Shown piece after piece: positions 8,586 through 17,524 of a DNA stretch of 33,935 bases. Made by a program: the position numbers and the translations under genes. This stretch comes from Pedosphaera sp. (lineage in GTDB: Bacteria; Verrucomicrobiota; Verrucomicrobiia; Limisphaerales; F1-12-MAGs170), in the NCBI GenBank assembly GCA_009695275.1, contig SIBF01000029.1:1-33935 (forward strand), read 5' to 3'. Every line of letters begins with the position of its first letter. Position 1 is the first letter of the stretch. The notes beneath the pieces are model-generated. The model worked only from the letters and a program-made list of their open reading frames with translations, had not been told where the DNA came from and ran no database searches.

Positions 8586-11195
8586 TCAAGGTACGACGCG
8601 GACTCGATAGAAACGGTGGCGCGAAGTCAGCGTGTCCAGTTTGCTGGCGGTGTTGCCGAGGCTGGTCACATCCCCGGGGAGGTCGATCCAATTCGGCAAG
8701 CCGAGGTCTGGATTAAACTCCAACCGATAGGTGGTGTTCGGGAGGCCCGTCCAGATGAGCCGGATGTCCGTCCCGGAAACTTCCGGCGGCAGAAAGACCG
8801 GTTGCTGCGAAACGACACCGCCTCCGGTGACGCGGACGATCACCGAGTTGGCGGTGTTGCTCAACTGCATCGTGAATTCGTTAGAGGGGTAGCTGAAACT
8901 GGCGAACGTGCCGTTGCGCGTACCGGCGGTCAGGACTGTGAACGTATCATTGGTGGTGGGAACAAACCCGTTGATCAGATTGACGCCGAGAGCGCCGTTC
9001 AACGTGACGGTGCTGGCGACCTGAAGCCGCCCGTAGCCCGTGCCGGCTGTAGTGCCACCGATGGCGCAATTGAGCAATGCGTTGGCCGTGGAAGTGTAAC
9101 CACCGTTCGCCGCCAGGATACCGCTGCGAATTTCGACCGTGCCGTAGTTGTTGAAAGCAATGCCGGAACCGAAGGACGTCGTGTTTTTATCAACGGTTTT
9201 GCGGAAAGTGCCGGCGTTATTGAAGCGGGGCGCGCCGCCGGTCAAAGCGAAATCACCCGAGCCGCGCGTTTCAAACAAAGCGCCTGGCCGATTGGTGATG
9301 GTCGCACCGCTGAGGTTCATGTTTCCCGTTCCCGTCCACAGCACCGTCCCGCCGTTTTCCAATGTCCGCGTGGTTATTCCAACGGGACTCACGTTGCCGA
9401 TGGTAAGCGTGGCCCCCGGTGAAATGATCGTTCGCCCGCTTCCGGTCATCCCGCCACTCGGCCAGTTCATTTGATTCAACACGGCAACCACCTGATTGCC
9501 GCTCAAGGTACCGCCGCTCAACGTAACAAACGCTGGCGACACCGTACCGGTGCCGTTGAAATTCGCTGTTCCGCTGGAGAGGACAAGCGTGTTGTTCGTG
9601 CAAATGTAGTTGCCGGTGAAATTGGCGGTGGAAGCGGTGCTGACGGTGTTGGTTCCACTCACGTTGACCAAGCCGGCCAACGTCACGACACTCGCGTTGA
9701 CAGTCAGATTGCCGTCGCCCGTGATGCTTGAACCTGCACTTGCAGTGTGGGTGCCGCCCGAGAAACTCAACGTGGCATCGCCGGAAACATCGAACGTGCC
9801 GCTGTGGGAACCGCCGCCGCCCAAACTCAACGTACCGGTCTGGATTTCCACGGCGCCGTAGTTGTTGAAGGCAATGCTGGAAGCTAAGGACGTCGTGCTT
9901 GTATCAACGGTTTTACGGAATGTGCCGGCGTTATCGAAGCGGGGCGCGCCGCCGGTCAGAGCGAAAACACCCGAACCGCGCGTTTCAAACAAAGCGCCCG
10001 CGCGGTTGGTGATGACCCCACTGCTCATGTTGAAATTGCCGGCGCCCGTCCACAGCACCGTCCCGCCGTTTTCCAATGTCCGCGTGGCTATTCCAACGGG
10101 ACCCACGTTGGCGATGGTAAGCGTGGCCCCCGGTGAAATGATCGTTCGCCCGCTTCCGGTCATCCCGCCGAATATCCATAGCGCGTCCCCATTCACCGTC
10201 AGCGTGCCGGCGCCCGTGAGCGCCGGCGCCGTGCCTGACCCACCGAGGATGAGGTTGCCGCATTCCGCATTGCTGTTGAGAGTGACGGTGACGGACTTGG
10301 AGATGGTGACGTTGTCCTCCGTACCGGGCACGATACCGGGCGACCAGTTAAGGCCGGCATGCCAATCCCCACTCACGGAGTTCGTCCAGGCGATGTCATA
10401 GGATGCGCCGAGGTAGGCTGCCACGGTCTTGTTCGTGGTCATCACCAGGCTGATAGTTGGGCTCGACGTGTTCGTGGCTCCCGTCCAACCGTGAAACCTG
10501 TTGGGAGCAATGGCCGTGGCCGTCAGCGTCACGATCTCGCCGTTGGTGAAGCTGAAGCGGCTGGGATTCACGGTCACCTGGCCCCCATCGCTGAGGACCG
10601 TCAGTTGAAAGAGAACGGAGGCACTGTCCGCCGGGTTCGTGCCCTCGAGAAATTCATCGAGATTGGAAACGCCGTCGCCGTCAGAATCGCCTGTGGGGTT
10701 TTGATTCAGATTGCCAAAGCTCGCCAGTTCCCACGAATCGGGCAGGCCGTCGCGGTCGCCATCGAGCAGCAAGGCCGCTGGCGCGCTGGTCACGCTGCCG
10801 GAACTGTTGACGAGCACGACGGAGTATGGGCCTTCGTTGGTCACGCCCACATTTTGCAGGAGCAAGGAGTCGCTGGTGGCACCGTTGATGTTCGTGCCGT
10901 TGAACCGCCACTGATAGCCAAGCCCACGCGTGTTGGCGGCAATCACAAAGAACGAGGCCAGCCCGTGCGGGACGACGACCTGGGGTTGGGGATGGCTGAG
11001 TATTTCGGGCGGCGCGACAATGGCCGAAGTTTGATTCACCAGATTGCCGTTTGGATCAAATGCAAACTGCGATTCCTGGCCGTTGGCGACAACCATCAAG
11101 AGTGATGCGAATAGCGGAGCCATAAACGGCCGAAACAAACTCCGCACGCTGGGGCAGCGGAAAACACGCATCGGATTGAATGCTCGACGATTCAT
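8586..11195 (-). CDS. Secreted Ig-like / beta-helix repeat protein
   Basis: An 869-residue secreted or surface protein of unknown role. The N-terminus carries a hydrophobic export signal (MAPLFASLLMVVANG). Next come an Ig-like domain (about residues 55-145, 'YQWRFNGTNINGATSDSLLL'), a calcium-binding-like Asp-rich stretch ('DGDRDGLPDSWE', 'DSDGDGVSNLDEFLEGTNP'), an InlB-type beta region ('NGEIVTLTATA...FHGWTG'), and about 500 residues of Gly/Thr/Asn-rich beta-helix. The C-terminus 'TTYRLEFNPDLGLPNWIDL...RFYRVRVVP' is the sandwich tail seen in many Verrucomicrobia exoproteins. The beta-helix contains a 105-residue duplication. It starts only 8 nt after the RHS gene stop, so the two are co-transcribed. 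The mature N-terminus has 'FAFDPNGNLVN', which resembles an RHS YD unit. Confidence 0.82.
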   Translation of the reverse strand: MNRRAFNPMRVFRCPSVRSLFRPFMAPLFASLLMVVANGQESQFAFDPNGNLVNQTSAIVAPPEILSHPQPQVVVPHGLASFFVIAANTRGLGYQWRFNGTNINGATSDSLLLQNVGVTNEGPYSVVLVNSSGSVTSAPAALLLDGDRDGLPDSWELASFGNLNQNPTGDSDGDGVSNLDEFLEGTNPADSASVLFQLTVLSDGGQVTVNPSRFSFTNGEIVTLTATAIAPNRFHGWTGATNTSSPTISLVMTTNKTVAAYLGASYDIAWTNSVSGDWHAGLNWSPGIVPGTEDNVTISKSVTVTLNSNAECGNLILGGSGTAPALTGAGTLTVNGDALWIFGGMTGSGRTIISPGATLTIANVGPVGIATRTLENGGTVLWTGAGNFNMSSGVITNRAGALFETRGSGVFALTGGAPRFDNAGTFRKTVDTSTTSLASSIAFNNYGAVEIQTGTLSLGGGGSHSGTFDVSGDATLSFSGGTHTASAGSSITGDGNLTVNASVVTLAGLVNVSGTNTVSTASTANFTGNYICTNNTLVLSSGTANFNGTGTVSPAFVTLSGGTLSGNQVVAVLNQMNWPSGGMTGSGRTIISPGATLTIGNVSPVGITTRTLENGGTVLWTGTGNMNLSGATITNRPGALFETRGSGDFALTGGAPRFNNAGTFRKTVDKNTTSFGSGIAFNNYGTVEIRSGILAANGGYTSTANALLNCAIGGTTAGTGYGRLQVASTVTLNGALGVNLINGFVPTTNDTFTVLTAGTRNGTFASFSYPSNEFTMQLSNTANSVIVRVTGGGVVSQQPVFLPPEVSGTDIRLIWTGLPNTTYRLEFNPDLGLPNWIDLPGDVTSLGNTASKLDTLTSRHRFYRVRVVP
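9141..9455 (-). repeat. Internal 315-bp direct repeat, copy 2
   Basis: This is the second copy (in gene direction) of a segment also found at 9855-10169. Both are exactly 315 bp (105 codons) and differ at a small number of bases. They encode the stretch from 'GGMTGSGRTIISPGATL' to 'SIAFNNYG' (or 'GIAFNNYG') of the beta-helix protein. The near identity at the DNA level points to recent duplication or gene conversion. Confidence 0.85.
9855..10169 (-). repeat. Internal 315-bp direct repeat, copy 1
   Basis: The first copy (in gene direction) of the 105-codon unit. It matches 9141-9455 without any length difference. Long runs are identical, for example the segment around 10045-10169 against 9331-9455. 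Confidence 0.85.
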
Positions 11196-11203
11196 TTGAA
11201 ATA

Positions 11204-14200
11204 TCAGTTACCACTCTCGCAGAACGGTAAACCACCGACGTATATGCACCGTTGGGGAGGCGGTCGCGGTGAGGGGGGCTTCGGGGTCGGGCACTTCGGC
11301 CGGGTACAGTGTTCCAAACAATATTCGAGTCGGTTACTTGCCCTCACAAACTGGCTCATCGGGGCGGCTGAATCGCCACATGTCTGTTTGAAATTTCTCT
11401 GGGCTTCCTGGCAAGTCTCGATGATAACAAAAGTATCATCCTCGTACTCGTTGAGCGGGAGCACCCAAGTCTCCCAATCGGGTGTATGGCCTCCACCCAA
11501 GCGCTGGATTGTACGTTCGACGGCGGCGCAAAGCGTTCTCATTTTTGACTCTGCCTTTTGGCATGAGATCAGATGGCTGGTGGCCTTGATCAGGTCCGAC
11601 AGCTCGCCTTCGCAGCACAGCCCCAAGGGATCCACTAAATTTACCGGATTGCATGCGACATAAGTGTACAAGTTTGGGCCTTCCTCCGTTTCAGCATCCG
11701 GGAGCGGGTCGCGAGAAAGCCATCGGCCCAGTTCCGGGTCATACGCCCTATATCTGGCGAGGGCCAACCCGGCTTCGGAACACCAAAACATTCCTCCAAA
11801 CCCAAAGTCTGCATCAACGTCGCCTGAGAGCTTGATTCGGCGACCGTAAGGATCGTACGAGTAGCGTGCGCGCACCGCGCCGGTACTGTCAGTTAGTTCG
11901 CGGATAGAACCCAGATGGTCGCTGGTATAGTAGTAGGTTCCAGCAGCGGGACCTGTCTCCACCTTGACCCCTTGCGGGAAGAATCGCTTGGTCACGACGC
12001 TGGAACCATCGCGTTCCTCGCAAAGCTCATTGCCGCACCACAGAAATCGCCGAAGATTGACTTCGATTCCGTTGGTCAAGTGGCGGAGGCTCGTCATTCG
12101 TCCCAAACCGTCGTAGGTGAACTCAGTGCGCCCATTTCCGACGTTCACTGCGACGAGCCGATCCCTGGCGTCCCATTCATTGGTTCGAAGTGTTCCCGGC
12201 CCAGTGCTTGTGTTGATTTGATTGAGGGCGTTGTGAGTGGACACATTGGTCACCGTGCCGATTTGTTCGGTCAACCGATTGCCGGCCGGATCGTAGGTGT
12301 AGGCGAACGTGTTCACGAGCGAGCCGGAGTTGGTGACCGCCGCAGAGAGGAGTCGATTGGCAGCGTCGTAGCCGAAGGTATGGACAAGCGGTGGCTGGAC
12401 CCCGGTCTGTTGTGACCAGGTCGTAATCCGCGCCGCCGCGATGTCCCGGCCATAATTAAACTCAGAAACAAGCGTCGCACCCACCTTGTAGGAAATTCGA
12501 TTCAGCGACTCATCTTCAGAAGCGTTACCATAGTTTCGTTCCAAAACCTGGCCATTGGGAGACGTTCGCAAAAGGAGTCGGGATGAACTACCCGCGTAAT
12601 GGTTGGTGAAAGCTCCCAACGGGTTGACTGCGCTGGTGACGCGTCCCGCCACATCGTAAACCATCGCTGAAGTGACTCCGTTAATGGCGCTCGAGACGAG
12701 TCGCCCCAATTCATCGAAGGCGTAGGCGATAGTGTCGTCGGGAAGTGGGCCATCCACGCTGACCAATTGACCGGCACCCAATGTCGGAGCGGCGGTAATG
12801 GGCTGGTACGAATACAGCGTGTTTCCGGTGCCATCCGTCATGGAGGTGACGCGCCGGTAATTCGGATCGTAGGTGTAGCTGACAGGTGGCGTGGCAACCG
12901 TCGAGTTGACGTAGACGGTGGAGTTGCGGGTGTTGTCCCGGTTGTAAGTGAACTGGCTGACCTGCTGTTTCTCATCAATGACCTGTCGCAACCGGCTAGA
13001 AGCGTTCTCGTAGAAATACCGGACCTGGGAGCCATCCCCGTATTGCTTACTGGTCAGACGCCCTTGCACATCCTTGTGCCATGTCGTGGTGCGGCCCATC
13101 GGATCGGTCAGGCTGCTGAGGTCGCCGCACGAACACCACTGAAAGAGCGTCACGCGATTGAGGGGATCGGTCCGTTTGACCATCTGTCGCATGGCGTCGT
13201 GTTCCTGCAAAGTCTGGCGACCCGCGCGATCCCGGATGACGGCGGGGTCGAGCCGATTAAAGACGTACTCGCTGAACGTGCCGTCGGGATGGGTGACCTT
13301 CGTGAGCCGATCCAAATTATCGTAGTCGAAAGTCAGCGTGTAGCCGCTCTCATCCGTCCTGGTCCGCGTCCGGCCCACGGAATCGTAAGTGGCCGTCATC
13401 GAATCGTTCGTTCCGGGGAGCGGGCCGTCCACCATCACCAGGTAGCCGTTGGTGTCGTAGGTGTTGGCCGTTGTCTCGCCTTTGGGATTCGTGGTGGTGA
13501 GCATCTGTCCACGCGCATTGTAGGTAAACGTGTTGGTCTGGCCCGCCGCGTCCACCTGCGTCAACGGCAAATGCTGCGCGTTGTAGGTGGTGCGCGAAAG
13601 CAGTTCGTTGTTCGCGCCTCGGGTCTGACGAACTTCCAAGAGGTCGATCCCGTTGGTGGAATAGACGTAGCTCATCTCGCGCCCGACCGGGTCAATGCTG
13701 TTCGTCAGATGGCCAAAGCCGTCGTAGGCGTAGGTATGGAGCTGGGTGGCCCCATCATCAAGCACGCGGCCCACATGGGCGGGCAAATTGATGTTGCCGA
13801 CCTGGAAGGCGGCGGCCTGGCCGGCGTAATCGTACCAGACCCGGCTTTCCAGGGGTTCCTTGGTGCTTTGAAGAATCCCCGAACAAACGTTGATGTTTTC
13901 CGTGTGCAGCCAGTGGTAAATCCTGGCCTTGGTGTAATCACCGTAGGCGGTGGCACAGGCGTCCCGGCTCCAGTAATAAGTGTTTCGAAATCTAAGATTC
14001 CGATTGTAGATCGCCATGCCGGTCAGCGCCGCCGAGGCTGGGTCCGTGGCCGCGAATGCAGTAATCTCTTGGTTGTATTCCACCCGGTCCCTGCTGCCGT
14101 CCGGGTACTGGGTTTCCAACCAGCGCGTGGTGTTGGTCCCGCCCTGCGTGAACGAATTGGTGCCGTAAGGGGTGATGAGGGAATTGATGAAGTCCCCCGT

Positions 14201-16078
14201 GCCTTCGTAAGTGAACTGCGACGTCAAGCCGATCACATCGGTGATTTTGACGAGCCGGCGCGCGACGTCATACTCGAAGGTCGCAAACCGCCCGAACGGA
14301 TCGGTCACCCTGGTGATCAAGAACATTTGGTCGGGCCCGCCCAGTTCGTAGCTCAACGTGGTAACCTGGCCGATGGCGTCGGTGAGAGCCGTAACGCGCA
14401 GGTTGGCGTCGTAAGTGAGCGTGACGGCGTTGCCGAATGGGTCGAGGATTTGCGTCAGGAAGATTTTCCGCGCCGTGCCCGCCGAACTGTCGGACTGGCT
14501 GAAGATCAGCTTCGAGCCGTCGCGCGCGCGCATCTGGTAACTGTTCGTGCCGGTGCGTGTGAGGAGAGTCTGGTCGTACTGCTGGGAGGCGAACGATTGC
14601 GTGTTGGGGTTGAAACCCGTGAACGTCCGCGTGCCGCCGCCACGAATGTAATACTTCACGTCGGCCGAAAGACTTTTGGGATTGTCCGTGATGTAAGAAA
14701 TCCAATCAAAAGTCCACTTCGGGCCAAAGTTGGAGTAAGTGAAGTTGGCCGGCTGGCGCGCCTCCCGGTGATTGTAACGGACTCCGAACTTCACGGGCGG
14801 GCCGACCGGTGGCGAATACCCCACCGGATGATCCTGCAAATGCAAATTGACGAGCATGAGATGAACGCTGGAAACGGTCATTGGACAGTCCTCTTGCGCG
14901 CGGCAGACCTTCGCCTGGTGGTCATTGCATCCGGTGCCATCGCCGTCTTGGCCGGGCGGGTGGCCCTTGCCCCAAACCGCCGCGCCTTCCTGGGCGTCCA
15001 CTGCGCGCCAGCCCCGCGGGAGGCTTCCCGGCGGGATGAGAAAGTAGCCGCTGGTTTCGGCTTCAAGCGCTTCGCGACTGGCCCAGACGTCGTTCCCAAA
15101 AGTGGGGTCTTGCAGCAAATAGCGGTCGCCTTCCTGCCGGATCATCCCCGCATAGTGGCCGACTTTCCAGTGAACGACGGACGGCACGACGAACGCGCCG
15201 CCCTTTTCACGAAAGGCCATCTGGTAGTTCAGGCCAATTTTCTTTGAGAGTTCAGCGACTTGCGGCAGCGAGAAACCTTTTTGCGTCGAGGCGGAATTGA
15301 AAATCTCCATCATCGCATTGGTAGGAGACGATGTGAGGAGTCTCTGATCGGACAGCAGAATTCTCTGCAACGCCATCGGCCCGCAACGAAACGAAATCTC
15401 CGGCCGATTTTTCATGTTCCATAGCCCTTCCCGCGCGCCGCCAATTTGTTCGGTGGCCGAGCCGATGAACCCACGGCCTTCCACCGACTGCAACAGTGCT
15501 TCCAATTCGGTCATCATCCCCAGCCGCGCGTACATGTAGGCGAGTTCCCCCGCCGCGCGGTCGGCAATCGCTTTGCCTTTGGCGTCGGTGGCGTTCTGCG
15601 AAAGTTTCCAGGCTTCACGCCACGCCTCAAACGTTTTCGAGTAATGGGCGGTGTTGTAATATTCCAGGCCGAGTCCTGTGAGCAGCGCCGCCCGCCACGC
15701 GGACTTTGGATGTTGCGCCAGAAAATCCGTGAGACTGCCGAAGTCATCCGGACTGGTGCGCTGGGAATAGCCGAGCAGCGCAGCGGCCAATGCGCTATTC
15801 TCGGCGGCATTCGGTTCGCCCCCAATCGGCACGAGCGGCTCCTCGAACACGCGGGCGCGGAAAAGTTCCTGTGTGGTCGGGCTGGCGGAGAACTCGAGCG
15901 CTGCTTTTGGCGGCTCCAGTTGCGGGACCGTCCCTTTCTCCTTCAAGGCAACAACAGTCGCTCCCGCATCGGCGGCGACGGATGGCAATGGCACCAACGC
16001 GAACGCACCGACTGAGAAGAACAGCAGGCATCTGCCCACGGAGATGCATAAAGAAAACGTACCAAGTTTCGCAAACAT
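11204..16078 (-). CDS. Secreted RHS-repeat protein with TPR-like and C39-type peptidase domains
   Basis: A 1,624-residue polymorphic-toxin-like protein. Residues 1-37 form a signal peptide (cut near 'PSVAADA'). Residues 95-205 are a helical TPR-like region. Residues 220-345 resemble a C39 papain-like peptidase with a plausible triad: Cys232 ('FRCGPMAL'), His303 ('VVHWKVGHY') and Asp324 ('LLQDPTFG'). From about residue 400 to 1487 run YD/RHS repeats, closing with the core 'YTSDHLGSIRELTD', 'YDPYGRR', 'RYRAYDPELGRWLSRDPL' and 'VNLVDPLGL'. The last 137 residues are a variable tip with 11 cysteines. I chose ATG 16078, which opens the signal peptide; an extension to 16276 would only translate intergenic repeat DNA. 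In known RHS proteins the shell encloses the tip, and a self-processing role for the peptidase is my inference. No immunity gene follows; the next gene is the beta-helix protein. Confidence 0.88.
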   Translation of the reverse strand: MFAKLGTFSLCISVGRCLLFFSVGAFALVPLPSVAADAGATVVALKEKGTVPQLEPPKAALEFSASPTTQELFRARVFEEPLVPIGGEPNAAENSALAAALLGYSQRTSPDDFGSLTDFLAQHPKSAWRAALLTGLGLEYYNTAHYSKTFEAWREAWKLSQNATDAKGKAIADRAAGELAYMYARLGMMTELEALLQSVEGRGFIGSATEQIGGAREGLWNMKNRPEISFRCGPMALQRILLSDQRLLTSSPTNAMMEIFNSASTQKGFSLPQVAELSKKIGLNYQMAFREKGGAFVVPSVVHWKVGHYAGMIRQEGDRYLLQDPTFGNDVWASREALEAETSGYFLIPPGSLPRGWRAVDAQEGAAVWGKGHPPGQDGDGTGCNDHQAKVCRAQEDCPMTVSSVHLMLVNLHLQDHPVGYSPPVGPPVKFGVRYNHREARQPANFTYSNFGPKWTFDWISYITDNPKSLSADVKYYIRGGGTRTFTGFNPNTQSFASQQYDQTLLTRTGTNSYQMRARDGSKLIFSQSDSSAGTARKIFLTQILDPFGNAVTLTYDANLRVTALTDAIGQVTTLSYELGGPDQMFLITRVTDPFGRFATFEYDVARRLVKITDVIGLTSQFTYEGTGDFINSLITPYGTNSFTQGGTNTTRWLETQYPDGSRDRVEYNQEITAFAATDPASAALTGMAIYNRNLRFRNTYYWSRDACATAYGDYTKARIYHWLHTENINVCSGILQSTKEPLESRVWYDYAGQAAAFQVGNINLPAHVGRVLDDGATQLHTYAYDGFGHLTNSIDPVGREMSYVYSTNGIDLLEVRQTRGANNELLSRTTYNAQHLPLTQVDAAGQTNTFTYNARGQMLTTTNPKGETTANTYDTNGYLVMVDGPLPGTNDSMTATYDSVGRTRTRTDESGYTLTFDYDNLDRLTKVTHPDGTFSEYVFNRLDPAVIRDRAGRQTLQEHDAMRQMVKRTDPLNRVTLFQWCSCGDLSSLTDPMGRTTTWHKDVQGRLTSKQYGDGSQVRYFYENASSRLRQVIDEKQQVSQFTYNRDNTRNSTVYVNSTVATPPVSYTYDPNYRRVTSMTDGTGNTLYSYQPITAAPTLGAGQLVSVDGPLPDDTIAYAFDELGRLVSSAINGVTSAMVYDVAGRVTSAVNPLGAFTNHYAGSSSRLLLRTSPNGQVLERNYGNASEDESLNRISYKVGATLVSEFNYGRDIAAARITTWSQQTGVQPPLVHTFGYDAANRLLSAAVTNSGSLVNTFAYTYDPAGNRLTEQIGTVTNVSTHNALNQINTSTGPGTLRTNEWDARDRLVAVNVGNGRTEFTYDGLGRMTSLRHLTNGIEVNLRRFLWCGNELCEERDGSSVVTKRFFPQGVKVETGPAAGTYYYTSDHLGSIRELTDSTGAVRARYSYDPYGRRIKLSGDVDADFGFGGMFWCSEAGLALARYRAYDPELGRWLSRDPLPDAETEEGPNLYTYVACNPVNLVDPLGLCCEGELSDLIKATSHLISCQKAESKMRTLCAAVERTIQRLGGGHTPDWETWVLPLNEYEDDTFVIIETCQEAQRNFKQTCGDSAAPMSQFVRASNRLEYCLEHCTRPKCPTPKPPSPRPPPQRCIYVGGLPFCESGN
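11207..11617 (-). other. Cysteine-rich variable C-terminal tip of the RHS protein
   Basis: These 137 codons follow the conserved 'DPLGL' boundary that separates the RHS shell from its cargo. The segment has 11 cysteines (relative positions 1, 2, 19, 30, 69, 80, 100, 104, 109, 124, 133), two helical stretches and a Pro-rich linker (PTPKPPSPRPPPQ) before 'CIYVGGLPFCESGN'. I recognise no known toxin fold. The cysteines suggest a disulphide-stabilised, extracytoplasmic domain. Confidence 0.6.
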
Positions 16079-16515
16079 AAGAGTTATTTCAACTTTGAAT
16101 CGGAGGCTTTGTAACGAGAATGAAAATCGGTTTGGAGAAAGCAACGCCTCGTTCGATAATTGCCTCGTTCGATGATGTCGCCGGGTCAATGGGCGCATCG
16201 GGGCACTGCCCTCGTGGCGCAGTGCTTCCAGCCTGCACGCCCTCGAGAGCCACGACGCACCGAATCGATTCAACAAGTGGCGGATTGGAAATCCGCGATA
16301 CGGCAGGTTGGAAACCCGCGCTACGAGGGGGCAGTGTCAAGATGCGGCCCCCGTCAATTCCCGTGTCCTCTTCCGTTGCAAGCTGGAGTCGAGGAACCTG
16401 TTTGAATAAGTCGCGCGAATCGTCCAGAGGATCCGCCTCCGTATGAAGATCGTCGAAATCGGATGGGGGGACGCGCCGCCCTACCGAAATTCAATTTCCA
16501 AACAGGCGTCGGAAG
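16079..16515. other. Intergenic stretch of 437 bp made largely of dispersed repeats
   Basis: The gap between the ABC ATPase gene and the RHS gene (both minus) has no gene I can support. It holds the long imperfect palindrome 16203-16336, listed separately, and a GC-rich short sequence at 16465-16485 (GGGGGGACGCGCC... ending CTACC) of the kind that recurs between Verrucomicrobia genes. It must also hold the RHS promoter, which I cannot locate. Confidence 0.45.
16203..16336. repeat. Long imperfect palindrome with 24-nt tandem sub-repeat
   Basis: The left arm starts at 16203 (GCACTGCCCTCGTGGCGC, then AGTGCTTCCAGCCTGC). The right arm ends at 16336 and, on the minus strand, reads CACTGCCCCCTCGTAGCGC followed by GGGTTTCCAACCTGC. 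The arms can be aligned over about 36 bp with few gaps. The right half contains two tandem 24-nt units, each with a small hairpin: GGATTGGAAATCC (16282-16294) and GGTTGGAAACC (16306-16316). This architecture is that of a dispersed, folding-prone intergenic element; no transposase is linked. Confidence 0.6.
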
Positions 16516-17499
16516 TCACTGGGTCTCTCCCCGTGTGACCCGGAGGAAAACCTCTTCCAAACCGAGTTCATCTTCCCAAAGGCCGGTCAGTTTAAGGCCG
16601 CCTCCCACTATCGTCTCAGCCAGGAAGCCCGGATCGGTATCGTGATCTTGTAGAGTTACTTTAACCTGGCCATCGATTTGCGTGACTTCGCGGACCTCAG
16701 GCCTGCTCTTGAGCAGTTCCAGCGCCCGTAATGGATTCTCCCTCACAGTCACCCAATAAATCTGGCCTGAAGCCATCTGATCCCTGACGCCCTGGACGGG
16801 GCCGCTGTAGATGAGCTTCCCGCGCTCGATTATGGCGACGCGATTGCAGAGGGTCTGTAGTTCGCTCAAAATGTGCGAAGAAATGATGATGGTTTTCCCA
16901 AGCCTCTGAAGTTCCTGAAGGATCGCCATCATTTCAATGCGCGCCCGGGGGTCGAGACCACTGGCCGGCTCGTCCAGGAGCAGCAATTGCGGATCGTGGA
17001 TGAGAACACGCGCAAGTCCCAGGCGCTGCTGCATTCCGCGGCTCAACGCACCGATCAGCGCTCCGCGCTTTTCAATCAACCCCACCAGCTCAAGCACATC
17101 GTTGACGGTCTTCTCGCGCTTGGCAGACGGGATCTTGTAGCAGGCTCCGAAGAAATCGAGGTACTCGGTCACTTCCATGTCCTTGTAAACACCGAAGAAA
17201 TCCGGCATGTACCCGATGATGTGCCGAACCGCGTCGGCGTCAGTCACGACATCATGCCCGAGCACTTCCGCCCGGCCTCCGGAAGGCGCCAGGAACGTGG
17301 CAAGAATCCGCAGTGTGGTCGTCTTGCCAGCGCCGTTGGAACCGATGAAGCCAAACAGGTCTCCCCGATTGACAGTGAGATTGAGCGCATTGAGCGCGAT
17401 CATCGGCCCATAGACGCGCGTGAGGTTGTGCGTTTGCACCGCCGGGACGGCAGGTTGAGCCGGTGGGATAGAAGTTTCGGTTGCCATGGCCTGTGTCAT
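16516..17499 (-). CDS. ABC transporter ATP-binding protein
   Basis: A 327-residue ATPase of an ABC exporter-type system (CcmA/NatA/DrrA-like), acting at the inner face of the membrane. It shows Walker A 'GSNGAGKTTT' (residues 53-62), signature 'LSRGMQQR' (152-159), Walker B 'LLLLDEP' (172-178) with Glu177, and the switch His209 ('SSHILSE'). The Q-loop has 'GYMPDFFGVY', with Asp in place of the usual Gln, as in a common subgroup. A C-terminal domain of about 85 residues follows. No permease gene lies in this window; the upstream partner, 25 nt away, is a large membrane protein that may work with it. ATG at 17487 (MATETS) is an alternative start. Confidence 0.93.
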   Translation of the reverse strand: MTQAMATETSIPPAQPAVPAVQTHNLTRVYGPMIALNALNLTVNRGDLFGFIGSNGAGKTTTLRILATFLAPSGGRAEVLGHDVVTDADAVRHIIGYMPDFFGVYKDMEVTEYLDFFGACYKIPSAKREKTVNDVLELVGLIEKRGALIGALSRGMQQRLGLARVLIHDPQLLLLDEPASGLDPRARIEMMAILQELQRLGKTIIISSHILSELQTLCNRVAIIERGKLIYSGPVQGVRDQMASGQIYWVTVRENPLRALELLKSRPEVREVTQIDGQVKVTLQDHDTDPGFLAETIVGGGLKLTGLWEDELGLEEVFLRVTRGETQ

Positions 17500-17524
17500 G
17501 AAAAATCGTGAGATGTTAATCGTT

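Noticed and set aside
8397-9422. 341-codon plus-strand frame and similar ones to 11105
   Set aside because: They are antisense to the beta-helix gene, with Arg/Gly/Ala-rich composition typical of shadows and no ribosome sites.
12767-15247. 826-codon open frame on the plus strand
   Set aside because: It lies wholly antisense to the RHS gene. Its protein is low in recognisable motifs and follows from codon bias of the real gene on the other strand.
16079-16276. N-terminal extension of the RHS gene to 16276
   Set aside because: The extra 66 residues translate the intergenic palindromic repeat, and the signal peptide begins at ATG 16078.
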